From: Colocasia esculenta
Lineage: Eukaryota > Streptophyta > Magnoliopsida > Alismatales > Araceae
Assembly (NCBI GenBank): GCA_014218235.1
Contig: CM024759.1
Span: forward strand, 72,456,042-72,520,041
Direction: 5' to 3'
DNA: 64,000 bases
Part shown: positions 43,774 through 56,267 of the stretch, piece after piece
How the letters are laid out: the number at the start of each line of letters is the position of its first letter
Position numbering within the stretch: position 1 is the stretch's first letter
Position numbers and translations under genes: made by a program
Notes under the pieces: generated by a model
The model's input: the letters and a program-made list of their open reading frames with translations, nothing else
Database searches by the model: none
Told to the model about the DNA's origin: nothing

Positions 43774-45832
43774 TGTGACGGACCAGGTCGTTCAAACCTG
43801 TTAACCCAATAACGAGCTTGATCTGACTCCGCCTCCTGCGAACAAGCCAAAGCCTCACAAGGGATATCAACACACGTGTCCGTGGAAATATAAAAGAAAC
43901 ACACTGAATATATATAAGATTGAACATCTCATACAAATTTACACAAGGATTACATAGCCAACTTTTAACAGAAGTCAAACTCAAGTACAGTAGCCTGGGG
44001 CATACCCCGGGGCACAACATAAAGAAAATTACACTGCTGGAGGCGTGGACCCAACACCGCTGCGATGTGGCACCGGACTAGAAGACGGGTGTGAAACCTT
44101 CTGCTCTCCCTCACCTGAAGGAGTAAGGGGTGAGCCTCACAAGTCACTGGCTCAGTAGGAAAACTCCCTCAAAATTCAAAACAACACTAAACACGTGAGT
44201 AACAAGAGTAAAGCATCAATATAATCAATTAACACAACTACTGAGCATGGATTTCTAATGATAGTAAATAAATTAAATTATGTTGACAATATAAATTTAG
44301 CTTCATAATGAAACGGCAAACCACGCTCAAGAGTACGAGCTAAAGAAGGGTAACGCCAAACACGAGTCACGAAAACTGGTTCGCGACACCAGCCACTGAC
44401 CCAGACAAGCAACACAGGTCTACCTCTCAGCCTCGTAGCCAAGGACGAAAGGTCCAGTTGCCGCTCCATCTCAACTGAGTCAACAACTGTGGAGACCAAA
44501 CAACACCACAACTGCAGCTCACACTACTGCAGTTCCATGTCTGGTACCTTTAAGGACTCCGATCCGAGCTCTCTAAAGTGAGGCACTAAAAACAAGACTA
44601 GCTGGGGACCAGTACATCTACTAGTGTTCATCCCCCAACCAAGAGTGTGCTACAAGCAACCAAGAACAACCACAACACACTAGTCGATGTCTCATTGTCG
44701 TCTTTCCCTCAGCCGGATGTACAACTCAAGCTAAGGAGTGAGGGTGTCCAAGAAGACCACACAAACCTAGACGGTACACTAGTACCGAGACAAACCCCGA
44801 GCACAATGTGTCGGCTCACAGAGAACCTGGGGTACCCGACTTGAGAGGCAACCGCGGAAGGCGCTAAACAACCCAACTTGCCACGTACACACAATCATGA
44901 AAACTCGACAATCCCGATCACATCGCGTGCCAATGCACCCCCATAACACACAAACTAACAGTCATACAAATCCATAACTGAAAACAGCTCATGGCACCAT
45001 GTAGACATGCCAGGGTTCGGGTGGCTACCTTTTAAATCACGACGGACACAGATGTCGCTATTTAAAGGCAAAATCACGACGGAGTAGACTGTCGCGTTAC
45101 AGACTGAATCGCGACCGGACAAGTCGTCGCGTTCATAAATGTGACGACTGGTTCCGTCGCCTTTCAACTGTGAAATCCCACCCTAGAACCCTATTCTGGA
45201 AATTGCTCAAACCACCCTATATATCCATTTTACATGAAATCTTGTATTCAAATAAAAGCCTATACATGCATGCTACTCCCCTTAACCCATTCCATGCATT
45301 AAATACCTTAAACATGATCAGTTCGAATAAAAAAGGAGTAGAATTCCCCTACCACATGAAGAACACATAAAACGGCGTTGTCCTGGCGTTTCCCGCGCTC
45401 CGAACCACCTCCTCGCGCCGGCGACATGCCAATTCGTACGCCAAGAATGTCGAATCGCCCAGAAATCCCACAGCAACCCCTCCCTCGGCCGAATAGTGCT
45501 TCCTGCACTATTTGGCCAAGGTTTGGGCGAAACACAATAACAATTTAAATCGCAAAATCGCGACGTACCCCGTCGTCGCGTTTAAACCGCGACGCCCCTG
45601 CATGCGCTTGGAAGATGGTGTTTGAATCGCGACGGCGTATCTGGTCGCGTTTTTCATAAACGCGACGGCTGTGTTGGTCGCATTTATGAAATGCACACCA
45701 GAGGTTGGTTTGGCCCGAGTTACAGGCCTCCAACCCTACACAACCTGCACAAACCCTCAAAAACACCACTACTGGGCTATACACTGGCCACCAAACCCAT
45801 TAAATTACAATCCGAAAAGTCGCGACGTTACA
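43774..45832 (-). repeat. Gypsy solo LTR, minus orientation, 2.06 kb
   Basis: Starts TGTGACGGACC and ends CGCGACGTTACA on the plus strand and is flanked on both sides by the 5-bp duplication GTTAC (43769-43773 and 45833-45837). There is no internal region, so it is the product of LTR-LTR recombination. Reversed, it begins TGTAACGTCGCGACTTTTCGG, close to the start of the LTR at 56268. It contains two clusters of CGCGAC/GTCGCG inverted words (45028-45172, 45548-45690). Chance frames of 60-100 residues cross it. Confidence 0.92.
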
Positions 45833-46548
45833 GTTACACTCAAATTCGAAGACGTTACACTCAAGGAAAAAGTTCAAATGTCTATTCTTAAAAGGTTGAA
45901 AATTCCAACAACTTGTAGAGAAGCTGAAGTCTATATATAGAGAAGAGTCGAAGCAAGGAGATAGGAGATAGAGATTTTTCTAACAAGCAAGGCTTTTTAG
46001 AAGAACTTCAATGTGTTCAACTCTGTGAACTTAGACTCACATTCTTGCAAGCTCTCCTTCTTCAAGCCGTGTGGGTTTGATTGACACTATAGATCCTTAA
46101 AGTCCACCCATTGTAGATAGAATATCTTCCTTACCTCTCTCTGAGTGCTTAACTGAAGTCAGTAGTCTTATTGCTCATATTGTTCACTGACTTAGTCGAT
46201 TCCTAGAAGTGCTCTTTCTCCTATAAATCAGATCATCTTTGTAAACCAGTAGAGGATTGGTACCATGTGTGTTCCTTTTTAAAAAGGCAAGAGGCTTGTT
46301 GGGGCCAGCGTGTGTGTACCCCTCGTGAGAAGGGAAGGCTTGCTGGGTGCAAGAGGTTTATAGTGCCCCTTTGTAAAGGAAAGATTAAGTTTGACTTGGT
46401 GTTTGTAATCTTTAGTTAGGTTACTGGAAATCTCAAGGGATTTCTTAGAGACTGAACGTAGGACTCTCATTAAAGGGAAGGTCACACAAAGTATAGAATA
46501 TGAGTAAACCACCTTCAAGGTACTTCAGTACCGCAGAGGCCAAAAACA

Positions 46549-46742
46549 GCTTGTGAGATTTGTTGAGGAGGGAAACATCATTTGGACTTCTGAATAAGAG
46601 GAAGCAGCCATCAAAGGGATCTCTAAGTGTTCACTTGTAGGAAAATCTTCTAACGCTCAAGTTAGAAATCAGAAAGAATATGAGACAATCAAAAGCTAAT
46701 AGGGAGTCAAATGCTCTTGTTTGTGAATATAAATGTTTAGCC
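46549..46742. other. Possible leader after the outer LTR
   Basis: No primer-binding site is found where one would follow the LTR. A short frame reads SLVGKSSNAQVRNQKEYETI and matches nothing known to me. Confidence 0.35.
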
Positions 46743-47120
46743 TAGAGTTGTAAATGAACTCGATATCTCGATATTCTGGCTTAATTTTGATAAAAAATTA
46801 TCGATTTCGAAATTGAAAGTTGATACCGATAGTTTATCAAAATCGAGATCGAATATTTCGATAAACTATGGGAATTAGAATTAAAAAATAATTAGAATCA
46901 AAATCGTTATCGATTATTTTAATAAATTATCCATAAACTCAAAAGATAAAGCAATGGTAAAGATCTTACTTATCAAAATTTCGATTCTGATAATTTTCAT
47001 TGGAACGGAATCGGAATTAACTATTTCAATTTTATTAGAATCGGAACTATATTTTGGTTATCAAAATTGAAATCAAAAATTGATGTTTCCGATTCTGAAC
47101 CCGACCCAGTTGTAGCCCTA
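46743..47120. mobile_element. hAT-type MITE, 378 bp
   Basis: The ends TAGAGTTGTAAAT and, inverted, TAGGGCTACAACT match at 8 of 13 and resemble the TAGGGCTGTAAA ends of many plant hAT MITEs. Flanks GTTTAGCC and GTTTATGC agree at 6 of 8. The interior is full of ATCGA/TCGAT words. An old, diverged copy. Confidence 0.6.
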
Positions 47121-47297
47121 GTTTATGCTTACTTTGTTTGGTCTCGGTCGTTCCCTCTTGCAAGAGTGCTTGTTCCTACCATCTCCTTACCTCCCCATGT
47201 CGCATGACTATGTGGTGGTTGGAGGCTTTTGTGGGAGTGAAGTGGTCATGGTTATGAGTTGACGTATTTTTTAACCCAACCTACCAGACGTGAGGGG

Positions 47298-47800
47298 TAG
47301 GGGTGTTCACTATTCGGTTCAGACCGAAAAATCAAATCGAATCGAACGATTCGGTTTGGTTTGGTTCAGTTTGAACATGAAAAAAATTTGGTTTGGTTCC
47401 AAACCAAATCGAAAAAGAAAATTCGGTTTGGTTCGATTTCTAAGCTCTAGAAATCAAACCAAACCGATTAAATCGAATTACAATAATAAGTTTTAATTTG
47501 TATATATTTATCAAATTTTTTTAATATATTTACGTAAAAATACATATTATGAAGGTTAATATGATCATCAACATTTAATACTTTATTTCAAATATTATTT
47601 GATAGTGACTTATTAGATAAATAAGTGATTAAAATTTTATTTAAGACTAAGAGAATCTAAAGACTCATTTATTTTCAAGTTAATTGGTTTTTAGACACTT
47701 TTCGATTTAATTTGATTCGGGTTGGGTCTAAATTTGATTTGGTTTGGTTTCTTAAAAAATCTCTTATAAACCAAACCAAACCAAATCATGAACAGTCCTA
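47298..47800. mobile_element. hAT-type MITE, 503 bp
   Basis: Ends TAGGGGTGTTCACTATTCGG and, inverted, TAGGACTGTTCATGATTTGG; flanks GTGAGGGG and GTGAGAGA (6 of 8). Subterminal zones are made of GGTTTGGTT/AACCAAACC words. There is no coding capacity. Confidence 0.8.
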
Positions 47801-48933
47801 GTGAGAGATGCCTTTATCAGTGTTACCATGTTCCACAATTAAAAGGACGCACTGGATTGCTAGGTTTGCCATGTTTTAGAGTGGCAGAAATGTGTCGAGT
47901 AGTTAGTATTGTCATTTTTGGAGTCCTACGAGTGTGCCTTGTCGCTGCCGAGGTGACCTCTCAATCGTGCGCCTCCAAGGTCACCCTTTAACGACTAGTG
48001 GATTGTTCAAGAATGATAGGTCCGAACAAGGGTCTCAAGAGATTAGCAAATTAGGCTCTTGGTGGGACATACTCACATTTTCTCTTCCCAATAAATCTGT
48101 CATACGAAATTGGACTTGCTATTCTCCGTTCCCAACGAACTTGGTGTGAGTAAATTAATGAGATTTGGTGGGCGTGAATCAATCTAACTAGCCAATAACA
48201 GAAATTGAGCACAGAGCCGTCAATATGGTCTTACTGAATCTATCATGCCATCAAATTTTAGCTACTTTGGCACCTTGAGATCTATAGGTGAATAATAGAT
48301 GAGAATTTTAAGTAGTCGTAGGCATGTGTCGTTCTAGATCACGTGCAAGAGGAAATTAAAGAACCATGACAATATCTTTTAAGGTATGATTAAAGTTCGG
48401 TGGTGTATAGGTACCCAGATAATAATGCACTTTATAAAACAGGAATATTTTGGCTAGGAACCTCATTAGCAACGTGTCAAGAAGAAATCAGATGATCGAT
48501 CGATTAAAGAGAACCCGAAGAAAAGTTTTCACATGTACGAAAATCATTTCAGTCTGGCCACGTTAAACTGATTGAATGTTGTCATTGTCAATTGAAAGGC
48601 CGACGGAGGCCATTGGAGATCGGGGAAATTTTGAAAGAATAGGACAAGTCATGAGGAAGAAGGGAACTAATTAAATTAACTAGAGTTCTAAGATAAGAGA
48701 GCATAGAGGAAAGTGTCAAGGATGAGCTGCAAATTCAATTGCATATCATATTGATCAGTATGCAAATGACTTGAATTATATATAGAGAGGGCATAACCCA
48801 TTAATGACCTCTTGGCAATTCTGTGTTATAGGTTGGGCCCATTTAGCTGTGATCGGAGCTGGAGTGTACTGTAAGCAAGAACGACAATATGAATCCCCAT
48901 ATAATTGCATATGCCATACAAGTTAAATAGATG
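47801..48933. other. Non-coding, nothing recognised
   Basis: No convincing frame, repeat or RNA gene on either strand. Frames of 67-71 residues at 47788-48149 are isolated and match nothing known. Confidence 0.4.
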
Positions 48934-49083
48934 AGGAACATTCAAGGAATATTCTCGTGAATAAAAAGAAAATTGGAAGATGAAAATATCCTTAGGTTAT
49001 TGTAAGAGAGAAGAGGGGGAACTAGGAAATTTCTTGGACTCAAAGCAAAAATATAGATAGATACATCGAATGTTTCAACTCCA
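48934..49083. repeat. Dispersed repeat, second copy
   Basis: Matches 35728-35885, from GATGAGGAACATTCAAGGAA to AAAAATATAGATAGATACAT. It borders the truncated end of the CACTA transposase. Confidence 0.75.
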
Positions 49084-50110
49084 TACCAAAGAATTTGTAA
49101 TTCTTCAATAAGTGGCTGAAGATAGACATCAATATCATTTCTCGGACTTTTAGGACCCGGAATGAGTAACTATGGAGGAACAAGCACAACTATGGAGGTA
49201 AGTTGTATGGTGTCAACAACACAGGTCATGTACTATGACTCGTACTCATTATCCCAAAGGGGTTGAAACCATCACTTGCTAAGCCTAGGCGCACATTACG
49301 AGCTTCTAAACCAAAACCATCAATCGCATCTAACGCCTTCCAACAAGGGGAATCAGCTGAGTGCCTTAGAATGTCGTCTTCTTGGCGTTCATTACTATGT
49401 CAACACATGGTTGCAGATGATTTACTGCAAGTGTATAATCTCTGCAGTCTTGGAATCAATGAAAAATGCCGAAGAACTTTTTTTGCAACCTTAATCATCT
49501 TGTTATGATCACTTCTTTCAGTTCCTTTCATCCATCTACATTCTCCACATTTAGGACAATGAAAATAAGACTCATACTCTTTCCGGTACAAAATACAATT
49601 ATTAGGACATGCATCAATCTTGTGATAATCATATCCCACTTTACCAATGATTTTTTTTAATTCATAGAATGTAGTTGGCAACACATCACCTTCTGGAAGA
49701 GCCTCTTTCAACAGCTTCAGAAGCACGTCAAAAGATTTGTTGCTCATTTTGCCTCTGCATTTTATGTTAAACAATCTGACTATAAATGAAAGCTTGTTGA
49801 ATATCTTGCAACCAGGGTACAAAGGTCGTTCAACATCTGCCAACAACTGTTAAAATTCACCATACTCTCCTTTATTATCATCCATTGACTTCACTTCTGC
49901 ATGTTTCGAATTTTCCTCACCAATAACATCCTCCAACATCAAATGCAGACCAACATCATTCGGAAGTGTTGTGCGTGTAAAATCCATAGACACGTGCTTG
50001 GAAGAAGAACTACTCCCATGGAACTTCCAAAATTGTTTATCTTTAATGACTCCATATTGAAACAAATGTTGTATTACTATTTCCTTTTCATGTCTCAAGA
50101 GGCATACACA
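49084..50110 (-). pseudogene. CACTA (En/Spm) TNP2-type transposase fragment
   Basis: Minus strand, from 50098: HLFQYGVIKDKQFWKFHG is the transposase-associated domain. Next come LADVERPLYPGCKIFNKLSF, a helical stretch, and the TNP2 block YDYHKIDACPNNCILYRKEY with a CPKCGECRW zinc-binding pair (about 49560). This is followed by LRHSADSPCWKALDAID (49370) and NVRLGLASDGFNPFG, the start of the catalytic part. A stop lies between the first two frames (49847), more follow after 49260, and the rest of the catalytic domain is replaced by the dispersed repeat. The right part is cut off by the gypsy element at 50196. It is a dead fragment of an autonomous-type CACTA element. Confidence 0.88.
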
Positions 50111-50195
50111 CTCTAAATAAGGACACTTAATCTTTGTTTATGGAGTAGAGTGAGCAGAAACAACTTGAATGTATACGTCAACTCCATCCATATAT

Positions 50196-53100
50196 TGCGA
50201 CGACCCTCCTTATACCGGAACGATTATACCAATCAACGTCGGTATAGTGAGTCCCGTCACAGTGGGACATTTATCCAACACTAGTACACATGGCTGAGAT
50301 GCTCATAAATATAGATACAGAGTAGCAAAAGTAAAAGAACTACTTGTCATTTCATTTCATCACCCACATTTAACATACATGGTTCAAATAACAATTTTTA
50401 AGAGAACTAAAGTCCACATAAATAAAATGCTAAAATCAGATTACATGGCTCATCCACAATTACATAATAGTTCTATTACAATGCCTCATTATGTACTATG
50501 AAAGCAAAAGTCACAACGTCGACTCCACCAAACTACTCGCCACGCTCGGAGTCACTCTCCACTGTCTCCTCCAAAGGTGTCGGGTCACCAAATAAACCTG
50601 TACGCCGAAGCAATGAGTAAGTCTAAAAGACTCATAAAATAACTCCATACACATCATTCATGCATACATCACAGTAGGTTCTACATTCCAATTCACGAAG
50701 CAAAACATATAACATGCTTGAACATTGATAAGAGACAACCTATCATGGTATTTCTACAAAATTTAAAACATATGATACATGACTTAAGACATTCCAAAAT
50801 AAATATCATATCACATGCTTACTACTCATTCAATCACATTAAGCTATAACATGATAGCAACTAACATGGGATTCTCACATACATAAAAGGAAACATTCCT
50901 ATCATGGTTTCTACACATTCTTACACATGCACACTATCATTTCATACACTTTAAGGTTGCTGTTTTGACATGGATTTAGCAATTCACATCCCTTCGCATG
51001 AGAGCTACATTCCCGATTATACTACAACATGATAACAATTTAACATGGATTTGTTCACACATAATTGAGACCTACTCCTATCATGGATTCTACACATTTT
51101 TACATCTATAAAACATCATCATAAACACATTAGGTTGTTGTTATAACATTATTTCCCATTAACATATCATGGATCACAATTTTACAATCTAACGCATTGG
51201 TTTCACATGTTTGCACAATTACTCATTCGCATAGTTCTCTTTTTACACATTGCACATTTACACATATTCACATTACACAATTTACACATATTCACATTCA
51301 CAATTTACACATATTCACATTCACATTTCACAATTTAGTGCCGTGACACATAGTCCAAACCACCATTAGAAGGACACATCACATAACACATACACATAAC
51401 ACATACACATAACACATAGACGTCACATAGGCAACATAGTGACGACTCTTGGACTGCGCAGACCGGGAGAACAAGTCTCCACCCTAACTAATGGTACTTA
51501 TCCACCTCTAGGATTTCATCTTAATGCCCTTAGGATCTTAACACATTGAACCTTCCCATGGGGACTTTTCCATGGTACGGTTCCACGGCTCTCTATGGAA
51601 GCAGTGTCACACATGGCACATTCTTACACATTACACATTCTGATTTTAACACACATATTACACATGATATACACATGTCTTTACATTCTCTCACTTATAC
51701 ACATGGCTCTGTTTTCCTATTCATGATACTACTGCTGACAAAAATCAAACATTCATTACCTTACACTAATCAGGTTGAAACATACATAATCAACCATGTT
51801 CATATTAGCATGCGTTGAACACTCGTTTTCGCATGAAAATTTCATAGAGCACTCTACAGTTATCCAAATAACATGAGAATTTAACCACAGACTAATTTCA
51901 GGTTTATGATCACACATGCAAATTTTCATATTTTTCTGAGTCATATTATATTTACAGAAATTAAAACATTCAATCTCATGCCATTTATAATTCAATTTAT
52001 CAAGGAACATAACATGAATGTTCGATTTGACCTTTCACAGGTCTGTACCTATCATTCATAATGTCACAGAAATTTTTTCCGAAATTTTTGCACAACATGC
52101 AATTTTCCGAAGTTTTAAAACAATCTAGGCATGCATGCTCTCTATTTTCTAATACAGAAATTATAACAAGTTTCATAATCATGGAAAAATTCCTAAATTT
52201 TCGGGACATGGACTGTCATGCATTTACATCATCTAGAAATTTTATGGAAGTCAAATTACACATGGATCATGCAAACAGTAAGCTACCATACCCATGATCT
52301 TCATTTCACATGCATTTTACATAATTCTAACAATTTAGATAAATCACATAAAAGTATAAAATTCTCACAAACACATTCCATTAACCATATTACATAACAT
52401 ATAGTGTTTACAATATATCCTCATGCGAAAACACATCAGAAATTTATCATATAGGAGGAGAGAACAGCTCACTGTTCTGTCCTGAAGAACTTAACGGCAC
52501 AGTCTGGCCGTTAAGGAGATTAACGGTAATATCGTTGGCCGCTAATCGAAGAGCTTGACGCAAGGGATCTTGCCGTCAAGTTCCAGTCTGTGTAAAAAGA
52601 CAGGCCGAGCTCCAATACAAGAAGAATGGGGGAATCCAGGACACGATAAAATCTCATAAAAATGATAGAAACCTCCTAGACACATACATGGACGAAGTGG
52701 GTGGGTTACTTGCCTCTTGTAAAATCTCCAAATGGATCAAAGTTGTTGTTGAAGCTCTCCTTGGGCAGTCCCAAGAAGCCTCCAAAACACCTTCTCTCCG
52801 TCTTCTGTGGTGTTGTAGCTTCCAGTCCGAGGCCGGGGAAGCCTCCTCCTATGTCCAAGCTAGCTTCTAGTCGCTGTAGATCGCCGGATGAAGCTCCAAA
52901 CCGCGGATCTGAGCTCTCAAAGCTCAGGTTTTCTCACAGGACTTAGGGTTTCTCTCCTTCTCCTTGCAAAGAGCCAAGAGAAGGTCTTTGGGTTGCAAGA
53001 GTGGTTTGTTTATAGGAGAGAGACCTCTCAACTCACGCAGGGGTTGATGTGAAGGCTTGAGAGCCGTTGGGACGTCTCCCCAATGGTTGAGGTAGCTTGC

Positions 53101-53480
53101 CCCCAAAATTTCGGGGTCTGCAGCGCATGCATGTCAGTGATATTAACGTCCACATCGACGGCCGTTTATTTAAGTATTAACCTCCAACGATATGGACGTT
53201 GACTATCATGGACGTCCACCATGTTGACGCCAATTGGCCCTTTGGCCAGAACTTAAAAACATGCAGAAACCATGCGTACGATGTATATATATATACATGC
53301 TATATATGTGGTATAGTATACACATCATCACACATGCAAACATACAATATTTATAACCTATTTACACACATGCACACATAAGTATCACTAGCTAATACGT
53401 ACGTAGATATTTACATACATGCACACACAAGCATGAATTATCCACACATGAAATAAAGCAACAAAATCGAGGGCCTTACA
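50196..53480 (-). repeat. 3' LTR of gypsy element C, 3.3 kb
   Basis: Plus-strand ends TGCGACGACC and CGAGGGCCTTACA; reversed it starts TGTAAGGCCCTCG, near-identical in style to LTR B (TGTAAGGTCTCGG). It is rich in ACACAT/TCACAT microsatellite phrases at 51180-51420. U3 carries the AACGTC/GACGTT and TTAACGGC/GCCGTTAA inverted words (52491-52580, 53138-53245). Confidence 0.8.
52491..52514. repeat. Perfect inverted word pair in LTR C
   Basis: TTAACGGC (52491-52498), eight bases, GCCGTTAA (52507-52514). The arm contains AACGG, the core of MYB-type sites. The pair is followed by two looser pairs up to 52580. Confidence 0.9.
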
Positions 53481-53499
53481 CCCTCTCCCCCTTAAAGAA

Positions 53500-54716
53500 A
53501 CTTCGTTCTCGAAGTTGAACGACACTACTCAAACAAAAGGGGATACTTCTTCCTCATCGCATCCTCAAGCTCCCAAGTAGCCTCCTCTCGCGAGAAGTTC
53601 CGCCATAAAACTTTTACCGACGTAATACTCTTGTTCCGGAGATGCTGAACCTTCTGGTTGCTCCACATACGACAGATCTGGCTGAATCTCCACTGACTCG
53701 TGACTTATCACATGAGATGGATCTCGAACATACTTCCTGAGCATAGAAACGTGGAAAACAGGATGAACACTAGCCAAAGCTGGGGGTAAAGCTAGCTCAT
53801 ATGCCACGTTGTCCAGTCGTCTGAGAATCTCATACGGGCCAATGAATCTAGGGCTTAACTTACTATGCATGCCAAACCTGACTACACCATGAGTAGGTGA
53901 TATCTTCAAGAAGACATGCTCACCCGTCTCGAACTCCAGATCCTTCCTCCTGTTGTTGGCGTAGCTCTTCTGCCTATCCTGCGCCGCAACAAGCCTCTTC
54001 CTGATAAGTTGGATCTTATCCGAAGTCTCCTGAACTAACTCTGGACCGATCAACTACCTATCGCCTATCTCCTCCCAACACAAGGGAGATCTACAGGGCC
54101 TACCATACAACGCCTCAAATGGAGCCATACCAATACTCGCATGAAAGATGTTGTTATATGCGAACTCCACAAGAGGTAAATGACGCTCCCAATCATCCTT
54201 CCAATCCAGCACACACGCTCTCAACATATCCTCGAGCGTCTGGATAGTCCTCTCGGACTGTCCATCTGTCTGGGGATGAAATGCCGAACTGAGCTTCAGC
54301 TCCGAACCTAACGCATCCTGAAGACCCTTCCACAATCTCGAAATAAATCTCAGATCTCGATCCGAAATGATCGACTTCGGCACACCATGCAATCTAACCA
54401 CACTACTAACATACAATCTAGCTAAACTCTCAACCGATAGCTTCTTCTTCATAGGTAAGAAATGCGCAGTCTTCGAGAATCTATCTACAACTACCCAAAT
54501 CGAGTCATTGCCCCTTCTAGATCGAGGCAAACCCGAAACAAAGTCCATAGTGACAGCTTCCCACTTCCATACTAGGATCTCCATCCTTTGCATAAGGCCG
54601 GATGGTCGCTGTCGCTCGGCCTTCACTTGCTGGCATACTAAACACCTGGATACATAATCCGCCACATCCCTCTTCATGCCGGACCACCAAAATGACCTCT
54701 TCAAATCCTGGTACAT
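53500..54716 (-). pseudogene. Gypsy C integrase with chromodomain-type tail
   Basis: Integrase that would join element DNA to the chromosome. From 54716: YQDLKRSFWWSGMKRD, the zinc-binding CLVCQQVKAE, core start MDFVSGLPRS with the first Asp, VVVDRFSKTAHFLP, SDRDLRF with the second Asp, and HPQTDGQSERTIQTLEDML with the Glu. The core is intact in this stretch. After a stop at 54054 (TAG where the family has Gln) the C-terminal part continues (RRKDLEFETGEHVFLKISP, LSPRFIGPYEI, HPVFHVSMLRKY). A frame change near 53640 leads into the chromodomain-like end (SREEATWE read in the next frame). Broken, but a good representative of the chromovirus type. Confidence 0.88.
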
Positions 54717-54773
54717 CTTAGTGTTACCCGGATGAATAGAGATCTCGACCTGTGAGCTTCTGCTAACACATGC

Positions 54774-56267
54774 TCACGGACATCTACCAGTCAGGGACAC
54801 ACACTCGTGATGGAATCTAATCACGCCATCCTCATAACGAGCAATGCCTGCCTTGCCCACTAACTCTAGGAGTCTAGGGTCGGCTTTCTGTTGCTCGATC
54901 ACCTCATCCAAAACCGAGGACCTAAGAGATAATTGAGCTACAAAAACCTGGCATAGCGATGGCTCTAACTCTGTCATCGAGCACGCCGCATCCTCCAACA
55001 TCTTCCAATCCTGCTGGAGCGAAGACCTCTTCCTGCTCAGAGCATCCTCTACGACGTTCGCCTTTACAGGATGATACTGAAGGTCGAAGTCATAGTCTTT
55101 CAAGAACTCAATCCATCTCCTCTGCCTTAGGTTTAATTCTTTTTGGGAGAAAAGATACTTCAAGCTCTTGTGGTCGGTAAACACCTCAAATCTGACACCA
55201 TAAAGATAGTGCCTCCAGATCTTTAGTGCATGAACCACTGCTGCAAGCTCCAAATCATGAGTCGGATAGTTTTTCTCATGCTCCTTCAACTGACGAGAAG
55301 CATATGCCACTACCATTCCTGCTGCATTAGCACACAGCCTAAGCAATCCGAGACGCATCCGTGTAGATAGCAAAACCCTCTACACCGCTCGGCAAGACTA
55401 ACACCGGAGCTGACGTGAGCTTAGTCTTCAACAATTGAAAACTACTCTCACACTTCTCGGACCAGACAAACTTCACTCCCTTTCTGGTGAGCTGTGTCAA
55501 TGGGGCGGCGATGGATGAAAATCCCTCAATAAATCACCGATAGTAACCAACCAAACCAATAAAACTCTGAATCTCTGAAGGGGTCTTGGGAATCTCCTAA
55601 TCCATAACTGCATGGACCTTTGCTGGGTCAACTGCAACACCAGCACCGGAGATAACATGCCCGAGGAAATGAACCTCGCGCAACCAGAAATCGCACTTGC
55701 TGAATTTAGCATACAGCTTATGCTCACGAAGAACCTCTAACACTACCCTCAAATGCTGACAGTGTGTGGCCTCGTCCGGAGAGTAGACCAGCACATCATC
55801 AATGAACACTACAACAAAGCTATCTAAATAAGGCCTAAACACCATGTTCATGAGATCCATGAACGCTGCAGGGGCGTTGGTCAACCCGAAAGGAATGACC
55901 AAAAACTCATAATGTCCATAACGGGTTCTAAATGCCGTCTTGGACACATACTCACTCCTAATCCTCAACTGATGATAACCAGATCGCAAATCAATCTTAG
56001 AAAAGACTGATGCATCTTGCAACTGGTCAAACAAATCATCAATGCAAGGCAAGGGATATCTGTTCTTCACTGTCACTTGGTTTAGCTTTCTATAATCGAT
56101 GCATAACCTAAGTGATCCATCCTTCTTCTTTACGAATAAGACAGATGCGCCCCAAGGGGAAACACTAGGGCGAATAAATCCCTTATCTAGCAACTCTTGC
56201 AACTGCCTCCTTAACTCGGCTAACTCCGCAGGTGCCATCCGATATGGAGCCTTTGAGATAGGAGAGG
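54774..56267 (-). pseudogene. Gypsy C reverse transcriptase and RNase H
   Basis: Copies element RNA into DNA. Minus strand from 56267: PISKAPYRMAPAELAELRRQ, LFVKKKDGSLRLCIDYRKLN, KIDLRSGYHQLRI, the active site VVFIDDVLVYS (Phe-Ile-Asp-Asp, about 55810), and LGHVISGAGVAVDP. After a broken linker (55600-55380) comes RNase H: VAYASRQLKEHEKNYPTHDL, FTDHKSLKYLFSQ and RQRRWIEFLKDYDF. Reverse transcriptase is open without stops for about 220 residues. It begins abruptly because LTR A was inserted just upstream, so no start codon of its own exists. Confidence 0.9.

Larger units (their letters stand above)
36988..46548 (+). repeat. Outer copia-type LTR remnant holding two later insertions
   Basis: Three pieces (36988-37071, 42580-43768, 45838-46548) read as one LTR-like sequence once the copia element and the gypsy solo LTR are removed. 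It starts TGTGTAATCAAG, passes through TTTTGATGATGACAAATTG and an AGTCGAAGT array, and ends in AGGGAAGG...CTTGCTGGGTGC and CCGCAGAGGCCAAAAACA. This parallels the end of the inner copia LTR (CCGCAAGGGCCAACA). The left target site is inside an L1. I cannot match a 5-bp duplication at the right end, so the outer edges are approximate. Confidence 0.55.
50196..56267 (-). mobile_element. Gypsy chromovirus-like element C, minus strand, interrupted
   Basis: A 3' LTR (50196-53480), a polypurine tract (53481-53496) and pol read leftward from 56267. The sequence stops in the region just before reverse transcriptase, where LTR A starts. Gag, protease and the 5' LTR should continue beyond the window on the far side of elements A and B. 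It interrupts a CACTA fragment on the left. Confidence 0.85.

Noticed and set aside
45545..45940. Frames of about 80-90 residues in the solo LTR
   Set aside because: Overlapping on both strands across inverted CGCGAC words; no homology.
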